Shown piece after piece: positions 51,928-60,748 of a stretch of DNA of 64,000 nt. A program made the translations under genes and the position numbers. The notes under the pieces are model-generated. The model was given only the letters and a program-made list of their open reading frames with translations. It was not told where the DNA came from and did no database searches. Origin of the DNA: DATCJY01 sp036562565 (GTDB lineage: Bacteria; Bacteroidota; Bacteroidia; Flavobacteriales_D; Sanyastnellaceae). The stretch is from assembly GCA_036562565.1 (NCBI GenBank), contig DATCJY010000066.1:12459-76458 (forward strand), read 5' to 3'. Position 1 is the first letter of the stretch. The number at the start of each line of letters is the position of its first letter.

Positions 51928-54672
51928 TCACCTACAATATTGGCAATACTTACTATCCGGATTGTGCTCGAAGATTTCTGTAGCATACACTTGTTTTACC
52001 CAATCCATAAATGCTTGCTCAAATTCTTGAAGCTTATATGATGTCATTTTATCTTCAAACATCATGAAGCCGTTCTTGTGTGCCACAAAACTGTAAAAGC
52101 CGGCTGTCATGTTTTCAGGTTCACGGCCATCTTGCGAATACATATAGATATAACACAACAACTGCAAAAGTTTGCCATGCTTGTCGGACTTCATGATATC
52201 TGCAATCGGTTTATTGAGACGCACTTCCGTGTCGTCCACTTTACCGGTTTTATAATCCAGGATGCGTACTTGTCCGGCAACAGACTCCAGTCTATCTACC
52301 AATCCGCGAATGGCTACAGGTTTTGACCAATTGTATTGTTGAACGGGTAGTTCTTTGCGCAAGTACATCTCCACATCTATTATCGAAGGCTTCACACCAT
52401 TTGCCTCGCGCTCTTTGGCGAGTTTCAATTCGTATCCGATAAAGCGCTCCAGCATATTCTTCGCCACTTTCGATGCGAGATAATTGTAGCCAAAGCTTGT
52501 TGTATGTATTGCATATAACTCTTCAAATGCAGCTCTTAATCGATCGTCCAATGTGGATTGCAAGTTTTCTAAATCTTGCACTGAAGGATAGGTGCCTTTA
52601 AATGCTTCAAAAAATTTCTCCAAAACATGGTGCACAATGCTTCCAAACGTAGCTGCACTCATTTGCTCTTCCAGCGTTTCTTCTTCACCTAGACCGAGTA
52701 TATAACGATAGTAGAAATCAAGCGGACATGCATTGAACTTGTTGATTGCCGAAGGCGATATTCCTTTCTCAAATAACTTATCCAATACTTGATGCACATA
52801 AGGTGTCGACTTTACCGCTTGTGAAGCGAGATCATATTGTGCATCGGCCAGTTTAAGTTGATAGCGCTCAATGGTTACTTGCTGATTGCGCTCTGTGAGT
52901 TCATTCTCTATTTGTGTGATGTATCTGCTCTGCTCTGTTCCCTTAAAATCAGATGATATTGTTGAGTAAAACAAATGCACCGTTGCCGGGTGTTGAAGCA
53001 AGCGATAGAACATATAGGCAACCATGTACTCCTTCTCGTGAGGCATGGGCAGCTTGTAGTATCCGCGTAGTTCAAAAGGAATAAATGATTGCTGTACCAC
53101 ATTGCCGGGCAATGTTTCTTCATTCGCTCCGAGTAGTATAACTGTATCGAAATCGAGAGCGCGTGTTTCCCTCAACCCCAATATCTGTAGTCCATTCACG
53201 GGCTCACCTTCATATTGTAACACCTCACCTGAAAGCAACTGATTCCATAACACATGAAGTGTTGAAGCTTCATTGAGAAAGTCATACCGATCTAATAAAC
53301 CTTTTAATCTATCCAGCAGAGCAGCCATTGAACGCGCTGCATGGCGCTCCATAGAATGCTGCTCTGCTTCATTTGCGGCTACGACAGTATGATTTCGCAG
53401 CTGTGAAATCACTTCGTCATTCTTTGACTCATATAACAGTCCGATGACTTGTGCTAATCGCGACTCTCCATGCAAATGCTTCTCAAACAAATCATGCTGA
53501 ACATAAATGGTGAGTTGTTCAATCAAGAGTTGTTTGGTGCGCAACACATCCTCCGCAGTCACTCCAACCGCTACACTTAAGTGAAGCCATTCAATAAAAT
53601 CTTTGTGATAGACACCGCGACTTTCTTGTTGTAACTTCTGTCGGATGTGCAGTGTGCTTCCAATCCATTGCGCTATCGTTGTTGAAATAAGTGGCACACC
53701 AATCGCAAGGTTGATTGCCACATCTTCTCTTGTAATACTTGCCAACAGTGGCTCTGCAAGCTTTTCATCTGCAAGCACCACACAAGTTTGTTCCAGTTCT
53801 TGTGCAGTCATCGTTGACAAGAGTTCCGCAGCACCAAAGCATTGTCCTATGGCAGTAGTCGTCTCGTAAACACGAATATGCTTCTTGCTCTCCAACAATG
53901 AGCGTGATGCTTGATTCAATTCTCCAAAACGCTCACGTGCTTTGCGCGCAAAGAAACCGGCTTCCTGCATCGTGTCCTCGATGTAATAGGCATCAACATC
54001 CCAAATAACTTCTACTTCCGCTGATGATTTTACTTTTTCAATCAACGTCATCTCAGCAGGTGAGAACGATGCAATACCAATAAAGTATACTTTCTTTCCG
54101 CTGACGCGTGCCGCCATCAGCGTGTCTTGCTCAATGAGCCAACGAATAAGCCCGTTGTAACTCCATCGCTGAGTGTGTGCTTGATAGTCGCGATAAGCTT
54201 CATATAGCTTACCGAGTTCATCCCAAAACAAAAGGAATTGTTGTTGAGCAGAAGTCAACTCTGCAGAATTAAAACTCCAGCTATCGATTTCACGGATGCT
54301 CTGCAAGTTCGAAAACACGTGCTCGCTGTTGGCCAGACTACCGTCAATATCCCCAAAGTCCTTGAGTGCTGTGGTTGCCCAGGTGGTGAACACGTCAAAC
54401 GTAGCCGGCTGCTTCACCGTCTGACGGTAACACACGTAGAGATCCATGAGTGCCTCCGCTCCGGACACGATGCTTCGCGATGCCATCCACTCAATGAATT
54501 GTGGAAAGATGAATGTGCTCGGCATCCAATATGTTTTGCCTACTTCAGCACTCAAATACTTCTGCAGGAACAACATGGAACGCCTTGCCGGTAAGACAAC
54601 TACCACATCACGAAAATCGCCTTGATGAACTTCATTCAATCGTTTGGCTACAGTCTGCAAAAACTTACTCAT
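51928..54672 (-). CDS. AddB/PD-(D/E)XK-type recombination nuclease
   Basis: This 914-residue protein has an inactivated-helicase-like N-terminal half (DVVVVLPARRSMLFLQKYL, then FIFPQFIEWMA) and a C-terminal PD-(D/E)XK nuclease (about 665-914). Nuclease motifs are FGSIVHHVLEKFFEAF (His), GLVDRLESVAGQ and RILDYKTGK (Asp, Lys). NKFNACPLDFYYRY carries one iron-sulfur-type Cys and the extreme C-terminus YCQYCR two more; the fourth Cys seen in AddB is not found, because the protein stops at once (tandem TGA TAA). The AddA-type helicase partner is not beside it. I start at the ATG at 54672; the frame's TTG at 54681 lies in the promoter box. Confidence 0.82.
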   Translation of the reverse strand: MSKFLQTVAKRLNEVHQGDFRDVVVVLPARRSMLFLQKYLSAEVGKTYWMPSTFIFPQFIEWMASRSIVSGAEALMDLYVCYRQTVKQPATFDVFTTWATTALKDFGDIDGSLANSEHVFSNLQSIREIDSWSFNSAELTSAQQQFLLFWDELGKLYEAYRDYQAHTQRWSYNGLIRWLIEQDTLMAARVSGKKVYFIGIASFSPAEMTLIEKVKSSAEVEVIWDVDAYYIEDTMQEAGFFARKARERFGELNQASRSLLESKKHIRVYETTTAIGQCFGAAELLSTMTAQELEQTCVVLADEKLAEPLLASITREDVAINLAIGVPLISTTIAQWIGSTLHIRQKLQQESRGVYHKDFIEWLHLSVAVGVTAEDVLRTKQLLIEQLTIYVQHDLFEKHLHGESRLAQVIGLLYESKNDEVISQLRNHTVVAANEAEQHSMERHAARSMAALLDRLKGLLDRYDFLNEASTLHVLWNQLLSGEVLQYEGEPVNGLQILGLRETRALDFDTVILLGANEETLPGNVVQQSFIPFELRGYYKLPMPHEKEYMVAYMFYRLLQHPATVHLFYSTISSDFKGTEQSRYITQIENELTERNQQVTIERYQLKLADAQYDLASQAVKSTPYVHQVLDKLFEKGISPSAINKFNACPLDFYYRYILGLGEEETLEEQMSAATFGSIVHHVLEKFFEAFKGTYPSVQDLENLQSTLDDRLRAAFEELYAIHTTSFGYNYLASKVAKNMLERFIGYELKLAKEREANGVKPSIIDVEMYLRKELPVQQYNWSKPVAIRGLVDRLESVAGQVRILDYKTGKVDDTEVRLNKPIADIMKSDKHGKLLQLLCYIYMYSQDGREPENMTAGFYSFVAHKNGFMMFEDKMTSYKLQEFEQAFMDWVKQVYATEIFEHNPDSKYCQYCR

Positions 54673-54678
54673 ACCGAA

Positions 54679-54686
54679 CAAACTTA
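54679..54686 (-). promoter_or_regulatory. Candidate -7 box (TAAGTTTG) of the AddB-like gene
   Basis: This exact TAnnTTTG match ends 6 bases before the ATG at 54672, so the message would be almost leaderless. It also covers the upstream TTG that would otherwise look like a start. Confidence 0.45.
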
Positions 54687-54873
54687 ATCCCGTTAATCGC
54701 TTTGCACCACATCAATATTCCAACAATTAAACATTCGGCCATTGTTCATTTTTTACCGGTTTGCACGTCCTATCTCATCTAAAATCGAATACCATAGATT
54801 TCACAGCAGAAGCTCCCGGTCTTATCTTTGATACGCTTTTTACAGGATATTTCGATATAATTGATTTTGCACC

Positions 54874-55386
54874 ATGAAACAGCTTATCACTACGATTGCA
54901 ATGGGTGTTGTGCTCATGTCTTTCGCATTTCAAACCCAACGCGACATTCTACTAGCTCAATTCTATCGTCTTGTTGGTGAATGGGAAGGACTTATGGAAT
55001 ACACTTCCTATGAGGACAATACAACCAAGCATGTAACTCCAGCCAAATGCGAAAGCACATTTGATGGTAAAGCATGGCTGTACAAAGTCACCTACGATGA
55101 AGGCAATGGCCAAATTTTCGAAGGCTCAGGAGAATGCATTGTGAGTCAGGATGGTTCACAAGTGATGTATAACGGTATCAAATGGAATGTTGTGAGCATT
55201 CAAGAGTCTGCGGACACTGTTCGCATCCTGATGGAAACAAAGGGAAAGGATAACCGCAAGAAAGCCTCACTGCGACAAACTCTGGAGGTAACTGACAGAA
55301 CGTTTACGCTCACGGAAGAAGTGAAATACGACTCAGGAGGTGATTACTTCGTACGCAACAAACACCTCTTCCGCAAGCGCAGATGA
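54874..55386 (+). CDS. Small exported protein of unknown function
   Basis: This 170-residue protein starts with a signal-peptide-like stretch (LITTIAMGVVLMSFAFQ, about 4-20). The rest is predicted beta-rich (LLAQFYRLVGEWEGLMEYTSY, then alternating strands to the end) and resembles lipocalin-like or DUF1579-type domains, which I cannot assign with certainty. No Cys lipobox is seen. TGATTTTG, one mismatch from a TAnnTTTG box, ends 4 bases before the ATG. It converges with the GH65 gene, with two bases between the stops. Confidence 0.7.
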   Translation: MKQLITTIAMGVVLMSFAFQTQRDILLAQFYRLVGEWEGLMEYTSYEDNTTKHVTPAKCESTFDGKAWLYKVTYDEGNGQIFEGSGECIVSQDGSQVMYNGIKWNVVSIQESADTVRILMETKGKDNRKKASLRQTLEVTDRTFTLTEEVKYDSGGDYFVRNKHLFRKRR

Positions 55387-55388
55387 CA

Positions 55389-57626
55389 TCAATGGATTTG
55401 TTCGGTAATGGTTGTTCCATTTGTATCCACCGAAACATGAACCACTTTACCATTGAATAAGATATTGAATGAATAGCGTTTCCATTTTTTGGGCAGCATG
55501 GTGTTGAAGGTGACTTGTCCATCCTTCACACGCATACCTCCAAATCCTTGAACGATGCTCATCCATGTGCCGGCCATGCTGGTGATGTGAAGACCTTCAT
55601 GCGCCTCGTGGTTATAATCATCTAAGTCCAAACGTGATGTGCGCATGTACATCTCATACGCTTTCTCTTCATAGCCAAGTTTGGCAGCAAGTATCGCATG
55701 TACACAAGGCGACAATGAACTCTCATGCACCGTCATTGGTTCATAGAAGTCAAAGTTTTGTTTGATTGTTTCATCATCAAAATCCGATTCAAAGAAGTAG
55801 ATTCCCTGAAGGACATCCGCTTGTTTGATAAAACATGAACGAAGGATTCTGTCCCAGCTCCAGTGCTGATTAATAGGGCGCTCTGCATCACTTAACTGCG
55901 ATGCCTTGCGCAATTCTTTGTCCATGAAGCCATCTTGTTGTAAGAAGATTTTTGTGCCTTCAAGCTTTCCAAAGTACATGTTTTCAATAATGTGATTCCA
56001 GCGAGCGGTCTCCTCCGACTCATTGAATTTGTACTTCACAACTTTTTCTTGATAAGCAGTCGCATGCTGTGACTTCAGATATTCCATTACCTCCATGCAA
56101 TACTTCATGCACCAAACTGCGAAGTAAGAAGTGTACCAGTTATTGTTGACGTTGTTCTCGTACTCATTCGGGCCGGTTACACCGTGCATTACATATTGCT
56201 TCTTCGCTTCACTCCAGTGCACGCGTTGAGACCAGAAGCGCGCAATTCCGAGCAATACATCCCAGCCGTATTCCGCTAAGTATTGTTTGTCACCGGTGTA
56301 ATTCACATAATTGTAAATAGCATACGCAATTGCGCCATTGCGATGCACTTCCTCAAATGTGATTTCCCATTCGTTGTGACATTCCTCACCGTTCATGGTT
56401 ACCATTGGATAAAGGGCCGCGCCATTGGTAAAACCAAGTTTTTCAGCATTTTCAATTGCTTTACCCAGATGATTGTAACGATATACCAACAGCTGACGAG
56501 CGACCTTTTGTTCTTTGGTACTCATATAAAACGGCAAGCAATAGGCTTCGGTATCCCAATAAGTTGATCCGCCATATTTCTCACCTGTAAAACCTTTCGG
56601 ACCGATATTGAGGCGGGCATCCTCACCCGTATAAGTCTGGTTGAGATGGAAAATATTGAAGCGAATGGCTTGTTGCGCCTCATCATCTCCTTCAATTACA
56701 ATATCAGCCAAATTCCATGTATCAGCCCACTTCGCTTTGTGGGCATCGAGCATTTTTTCAAACCCGTTTGCAAACGCGCGATTCACGGCTGACCTACAAG
56801 CTGCCAGCAACTTCTGTTGCTCATAGTTCATCGATGAAACGATGGCCACATACTTATATAATGTAACTGTCTCTCCTTGCTTTACAGGACTTTCATATGT
56901 GTTTGCCGCAAAGAACTCTTTGTGTGTGTGACTTGGCTGTACGTCTGCCGGAATGCCATCCTTGATCAGCGCCAATTTCATTCCTACAGCTACATCAAAC
57001 TCGGTCTTGCGCGTACGCGTGATCACATAACCTTCACCTGCACTTGCCTCACTGCTCACGGCTTGCCAAAACTTCTCATCATAATTAGAATCATGGTTTT
57101 TGACATCTCCATCCAAGAACGGCTGGAAGCGAATAATTCCAGAAAAGTTCAGTGCTTTCACAGCATAGCGAATAGCAGCAGTTTCATCATCAGCCAATGA
57201 ACAGAAACGTTGTGCTTCTACTTCAATCTTTTTACCTGAGGCCATCTCCACTTCAAACTTTCGTAGCAGGTAGCCTTCACGCATGTTCAACTCACGATAA
57301 AAAGAAACAGGTGACTGCACAGCAAGATCCAGCTCTTCTCCATCCACCCAAACTCGGATACCAATCCAATTGGTACTGTTCAGCACTTTAGCGAAATACT
57401 CGGGATAGCCATTTTTCCACCAGCCAACACGTGTCTTATCCGGATAATACACTCCGGCTATATAGGAGCCTTGTAAAGAAGGTCCTGAATAAGTCTCTTC
57501 ATGATTGGCGCGTTGGCCAAAGCGTCCATTGCCAATAGAAAAGATGCTTTCGGAAGAACGCTGATGTTGCGCCTTATGACCAACTTCTATAACTTTCCAA
57601 GGATCGGTTTGGAGATATTTTATCAT
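55389..57626 (-). CDS. Glycoside hydrolase family 65 phosphorylase (maltose/kojibiose type)
   Basis: This 745-residue protein has the GH65 fold: an N-terminal beta-sandwich (SIFSIGNGRFGQRANHEE, GSYIAGVYYPDK) and an (alpha/alpha)6 barrel. The catalytic acid is Glu488 in VTGPNEYENNVNNN, which matches Glu487 of the Lactobacillus brevis maltose phosphorylase. GGSTYWDTEAYCLP and ECHNEWEITFEEVHRNG are barrel motifs. These inverting phosphorylases split a disaccharide with phosphate to glucose and beta-glucose 1-phosphate, the substrate of the pgmB-like enzyme at 15.3 kb. The disaccharide (maltose, trehalose or kojibiose) is not resolved. No signal peptide is present, so it acts in the cytoplasm. 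Confidence 0.9.
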   Translation of the reverse strand: MIKYLQTDPWKVIEVGHKAQHQRSSESIFSIGNGRFGQRANHEETYSGPSLQGSYIAGVYYPDKTRVGWWKNGYPEYFAKVLNSTNWIGIRVWVDGEELDLAVQSPVSFYRELNMREGYLLRKFEVEMASGKKIEVEAQRFCSLADDETAAIRYAVKALNFSGIIRFQPFLDGDVKNHDSNYDEKFWQAVSSEASAGEGYVITRTRKTEFDVAVGMKLALIKDGIPADVQPSHTHKEFFAANTYESPVKQGETVTLYKYVAIVSSMNYEQQKLLAACRSAVNRAFANGFEKMLDAHKAKWADTWNLADIVIEGDDEAQQAIRFNIFHLNQTYTGEDARLNIGPKGFTGEKYGGSTYWDTEAYCLPFYMSTKEQKVARQLLVYRYNHLGKAIENAEKLGFTNGAALYPMVTMNGEECHNEWEITFEEVHRNGAIAYAIYNYVNYTGDKQYLAEYGWDVLLGIARFWSQRVHWSEAKKQYVMHGVTGPNEYENNVNNNWYTSYFAVWCMKYCMEVMEYLKSQHATAYQEKVVKYKFNESEETARWNHIIENMYFGKLEGTKIFLQQDGFMDKELRKASQLSDAERPINQHWSWDRILRSCFIKQADVLQGIYFFESDFDDETIKQNFDFYEPMTVHESSLSPCVHAILAAKLGYEEKAYEMYMRTSRLDLDDYNHEAHEGLHITSMAGTWMSIVQGFGGMRVKDGQVTFNTMLPKKWKRYSFNILFNGKVVHVSVDTNGTTITEQIH

Positions 57627-57735
57627 GCCTGACGAGTTCTAAATTGTATGTGTCAACAGGCAAAGAAAAGAAAGTGTACAATTTACACCAAGCAATTTCT
57701 TTGGGGTACGATAAAAGGCGCTTCGAAAAAAGTAT

Positions 57736-58665
57736 TCAGTACAGTTTCTGCCGTTTAATGAGGTATTGCAAAAGCACGTGATTGAAGCCTTCGTTGATAT
57801 CCACTTCCATGAAGTCGATATTGTACTGACCACATTTGAGCTTGAGTTCTTGCTTGAATGCCGCCATGCGCTCTTTATAAGTCTCGCGGATATCGGAAGG
57901 ATTGAGCTTGAGTTCCTCACCGCTTTCCAAATCGACAAACGTGTATGGGCGATTTTCAAACTGAAACTCATCCTCCAATCTCTTATCTGCGACATGGAAT
58001 AAAATCACATCGTGCTTGTTGTGACGCAAGTGTTGAAGTGCGGGAAAGACTTCGCTTGAAGAGTTATCCATCATATCGCTGAAGATGACTACCATGCTTC
58101 TGCGATGAATACTCTCTGCAATTTCATGCAGTGTTGCTGCCACAGAAGTTTTCACTTGCCTCGTTTCCCCAACGGTATCCAGCACACGCTCCAACTCGGA
58201 ATATAAATAGTTGTGGTGGGCTGCACTAGATGAAGCACGGGTGTGTACTTCAATTTTATCGGAGAACAGAGTGAGCCCTACTGCATCACGCTGGCGCTTG
58301 AGCAATTCCATGAGGGCGGCTCCTGCATAAATGGAGAACTTGATTTTATTGTATTCTTCACCCTCGGGTTTTACACCTGTCGGAAAGTACATCGATGAAG
58401 AAGTATCAATCAAGATCTGACAACGCAAATTGGTCTCTTCTTCATAGCGTTTCACGAACAGTTTTTCTGTACGTGCATAAAGCTTCCAATCAATGAAGCG
58501 CGTACTCTCAGCTGTGTTGTATTGTCGATGCTCCGCAAATTCAACAGAGAAGCCATGGAAAGGACTTTTGTGTAATCCGGTTATAAATCCTTCCACAGCT
58601 TGCTTGGCCAACAATTCCAATCGGCCAAGTGATTGCAGTCTTCTTCTATCAATGTTGATGGGCAT
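57736..58665 (-). CDS. DUF58-domain protein (VWA-like)
   Basis: This 309-residue protein carries the DUF58 opening (FSVEFAEHRQYNTAESTRFIDWKLYART-type region, about 40-65) and a VWA-like domain with the MIDAS motif DTSSSM (about 88-93). SMVVIFSDMMDN is the second MIDAS segment. DUF58 proteins usually work with a MoxR-type ATPase and belong to aerotolerance-type (Bat) clusters in Bacteroidota. No MoxR gene is near, so this is an orphan. It lies 42 bases after the choice-of-anchor B gene. No transmembrane helix is obvious. Confidence 0.85.
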   Translation of the reverse strand: MPINIDRRRLQSLGRLELLAKQAVEGFITGLHKSPFHGFSVEFAEHRQYNTAESTRFIDWKLYARTEKLFVKRYEEETNLRCQILIDTSSSMYFPTGVKPEGEEYNKIKFSIYAGAALMELLKRQRDAVGLTLFSDKIEVHTRASSSAAHHNYLYSELERVLDTVGETRQVKTSVAATLHEIAESIHRRSMVVIFSDMMDNSSSEVFPALQHLRHNKHDVILFHVADKRLEDEFQFENRPYTFVDLESGEELKLNPSDIRETYKERMAAFKQELKLKCGQYNIDFMEVDINEGFNHVLLQYLIKRQKLY

Positions 58666-58707
58666 AAACGAGGTGCGCTGGTTTGCGCTGGTAACGCAAT
58701 ATTACTC

Positions 58708-60693
58708 CTATTGTTTGATAAAACGTGTAGTGCTTGCCCCTGATGTGAAAAGATATACTCCGGAAGACAGCGCGTCCACATCTATAAACAATTGATTTTG
58801 ATTGGTGCGTGCTGATTTCACAACTCTTCCTGTCATATCGGTAATCCGCCAATCGTTGATTGATTTATTGGCCGTCACTTGCAACAAGGAATTAACCGGG
58901 TTAGGGAACAATTGCACTCGGAGGTCATTCATCTCTTCCACACTTGCATAGACTACCTCAAAATGAAAAGTATCGGACCACTCACCTTCTCCACAACCAT
59001 TGATTCCGCGGACTCTCCAATATCCTTCCGTCCCAAAATTTTGAATGTAGAGTTGTACGGAATTATTGCTTACCAATTGTTCAATGTATAAGTCTCCGGA
59101 AAAGTCAGGTGTACCTGACACCTGAATTTGATAGCTCGAAGCATTGTTCAACGAAGTCCAACTGAACTCCGCAATATTCTGATTAAATACGACACCACCG
59201 TCTTCAACAGCTAACAAAATTGGTGCATTCGGAGTGTTTCCGGCAATCACCACAGTGAGTGGAAATTCATATTCCTGTTCAAAGTTGGTTTGCAACAACA
59301 AGCGTGGATGATACACTCCCTCTGCAATGTTTTCTAGACCGGTTATTTCAATTTCGTAAGTACCGGTTTCGGTGATGTTGATACTGTTTATGGAAGCACC
59401 GGGCAATCCGCTCAAAGCGGTAGTCAATGGAAATGCTAATTCGCTGTTGATGGTTAAGTCAAATTGAATTTGCTCGGCATTACACAATTCCCAAGTCTTT
59501 TGAGAAAGCACCACCATTTTAGGACGGGTGATAAAAATGCCTTCATACATACTAGTGGCAATGTTCACTCCACTTGGAAGAAACGCATAATTGCTCCATG
59601 TTCCGCTAAATACCGGAGCATCATTCAAAGGAAATAAATCGAAGTAGGCTATCTCATTCATTAACCCCTCATCAATTCGGATGACATCGAATATGCGCAA
59701 ACCACTGCGATAATTGCTTTGATACATGAAGTGGTCATCGATGTAAAAATTATGGTCTATCGCTGTGTTGTCGGTTTCATGAAAACCTTGGTAAACAAGA
59801 TGATCCAAATCGGTGATATCGAAAATGTGCGTGCGGGTGCCGTATGGCGTGTTAGTTATTGCGAATGTTTGTTCATCCAGCTCATCGTTTAGGAGAAAAT
59901 GACGCTTATCCTTCGTCACCCAACCTTGGTGAATATAGCCTCTATTGTTATAGGTATAATTTCCTAATGACTCGCAGTCCGTTTTATCTGTACAGTCAAC
60001 TACAGCCAGTTTGGTACCATTACAAGCAAACACAATTTGCTTTCCCTGATGCTCTACATCCGGTCCATCATAATTCCAGATAAAACAATCATGTGTGTAG
60101 CCCTCCAATGCAAAACCACCGGCAAGCGTTGGTTGAAGGGGATTTGAAATATCTACGATGTGCAGACCTCCTGCGTACGTATCCGTTCCATTGGCATACA
60201 AAAATCCATTCAAGGTATCAATGGCAATGGTGTGACTGTTGCTGAATCCGGCATAATGTGCGGTTTCCTGAAAGATGGTCGGAATGTTCTGCACATGATC
60301 CAATTGCGTAAGATCAAATATTTGAAGCCCATGCCCTGCAGCCTCACTGCCAATAAAGCAATAATTCTTGTAGGTTTCCAAGTCTCTCCATAGGCTATTG
60401 GTGCTATGAGAAGGCAGTAAACCCAGATACACCGGATTTACAGGATCACTGATATCAAGAAAAGCCGTTCCGTTACTGCATCCTACAAGGGCATACTCTT
60501 TGCCAGTGTTAGGACTCACCCACCCCCAGATATCATTGGTATTCTCTCCATGGCCCATTGCTGAAAGGGGCACGAAAGCCAACAAGTCCACATGCTCACA
60601 AGGATAGTTGCCGGCCATCCCATTGATACAGGGTGTTTGTGCAGATAAGAGAGAACTAAATGCGAGTGCAAAGAAGAGCGCTTTAAACTTCAT
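58708..60693 (-). CDS. Choice-of-anchor B protein (LVIVD repeats) with T9SS type A domain
   Basis: This 661-residue protein has a signal peptide (KFKALFFALAFSSLLSAQ). The N-terminal half (about 20-390) is a beta-propeller-like set of LVIVD repeats, such as TAFLDISDPVNPVYLGLLP and GLHIVDISNPLQPTLAGGF, the choice-of-anchor B family. A Fn3/PKD-like segment follows (about 490-580, FSWTSLNNASSYQIQVSG), then a T9SS type A domain (from LFPNPVNSLLQVTA to the end, STTRFIKQ). It is exported to the cell surface. The function is unknown. It lies between another T9SS gene and DUF58 and probably shares a transcript with them. Confidence 0.88.
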   Translation of the reverse strand: MKFKALFFALAFSSLLSAQTPCINGMAGNYPCEHVDLLAFVPLSAMGHGENTNDIWGWVSPNTGKEYALVGCSNGTAFLDISDPVNPVYLGLLPSHSTNSLWRDLETYKNYCFIGSEAAGHGLQIFDLTQLDHVQNIPTIFQETAHYAGFSNSHTIAIDTLNGFLYANGTDTYAGGLHIVDISNPLQPTLAGGFALEGYTHDCFIWNYDGPDVEHQGKQIVFACNGTKLAVVDCTDKTDCESLGNYTYNNRGYIHQGWVTKDKRHFLLNDELDEQTFAITNTPYGTRTHIFDITDLDHLVYQGFHETDNTAIDHNFYIDDHFMYQSNYRSGLRIFDVIRIDEGLMNEIAYFDLFPLNDAPVFSGTWSNYAFLPSGVNIATSMYEGIFITRPKMVVLSQKTWELCNAEQIQFDLTINSELAFPLTTALSGLPGASINSINITETGTYEIEITGLENIAEGVYHPRLLLQTNFEQEYEFPLTVVIAGNTPNAPILLAVEDGGVVFNQNIAEFSWTSLNNASSYQIQVSGTPDFSGDLYIEQLVSNNSVQLYIQNFGTEGYWRVRGINGCGEGEWSDTFHFEVVYASVEEMNDLRVQLFPNPVNSLLQVTANKSINDWRITDMTGRVVKSARTNQNQLFIDVDALSSGVYLFTSGASTTRFIKQ

Positions 60694-60748
60694 AAATGAA
60701 TAGAATGATTATATTGAAGTCGTAAAGTTATGTGAAGACACGACCTCA

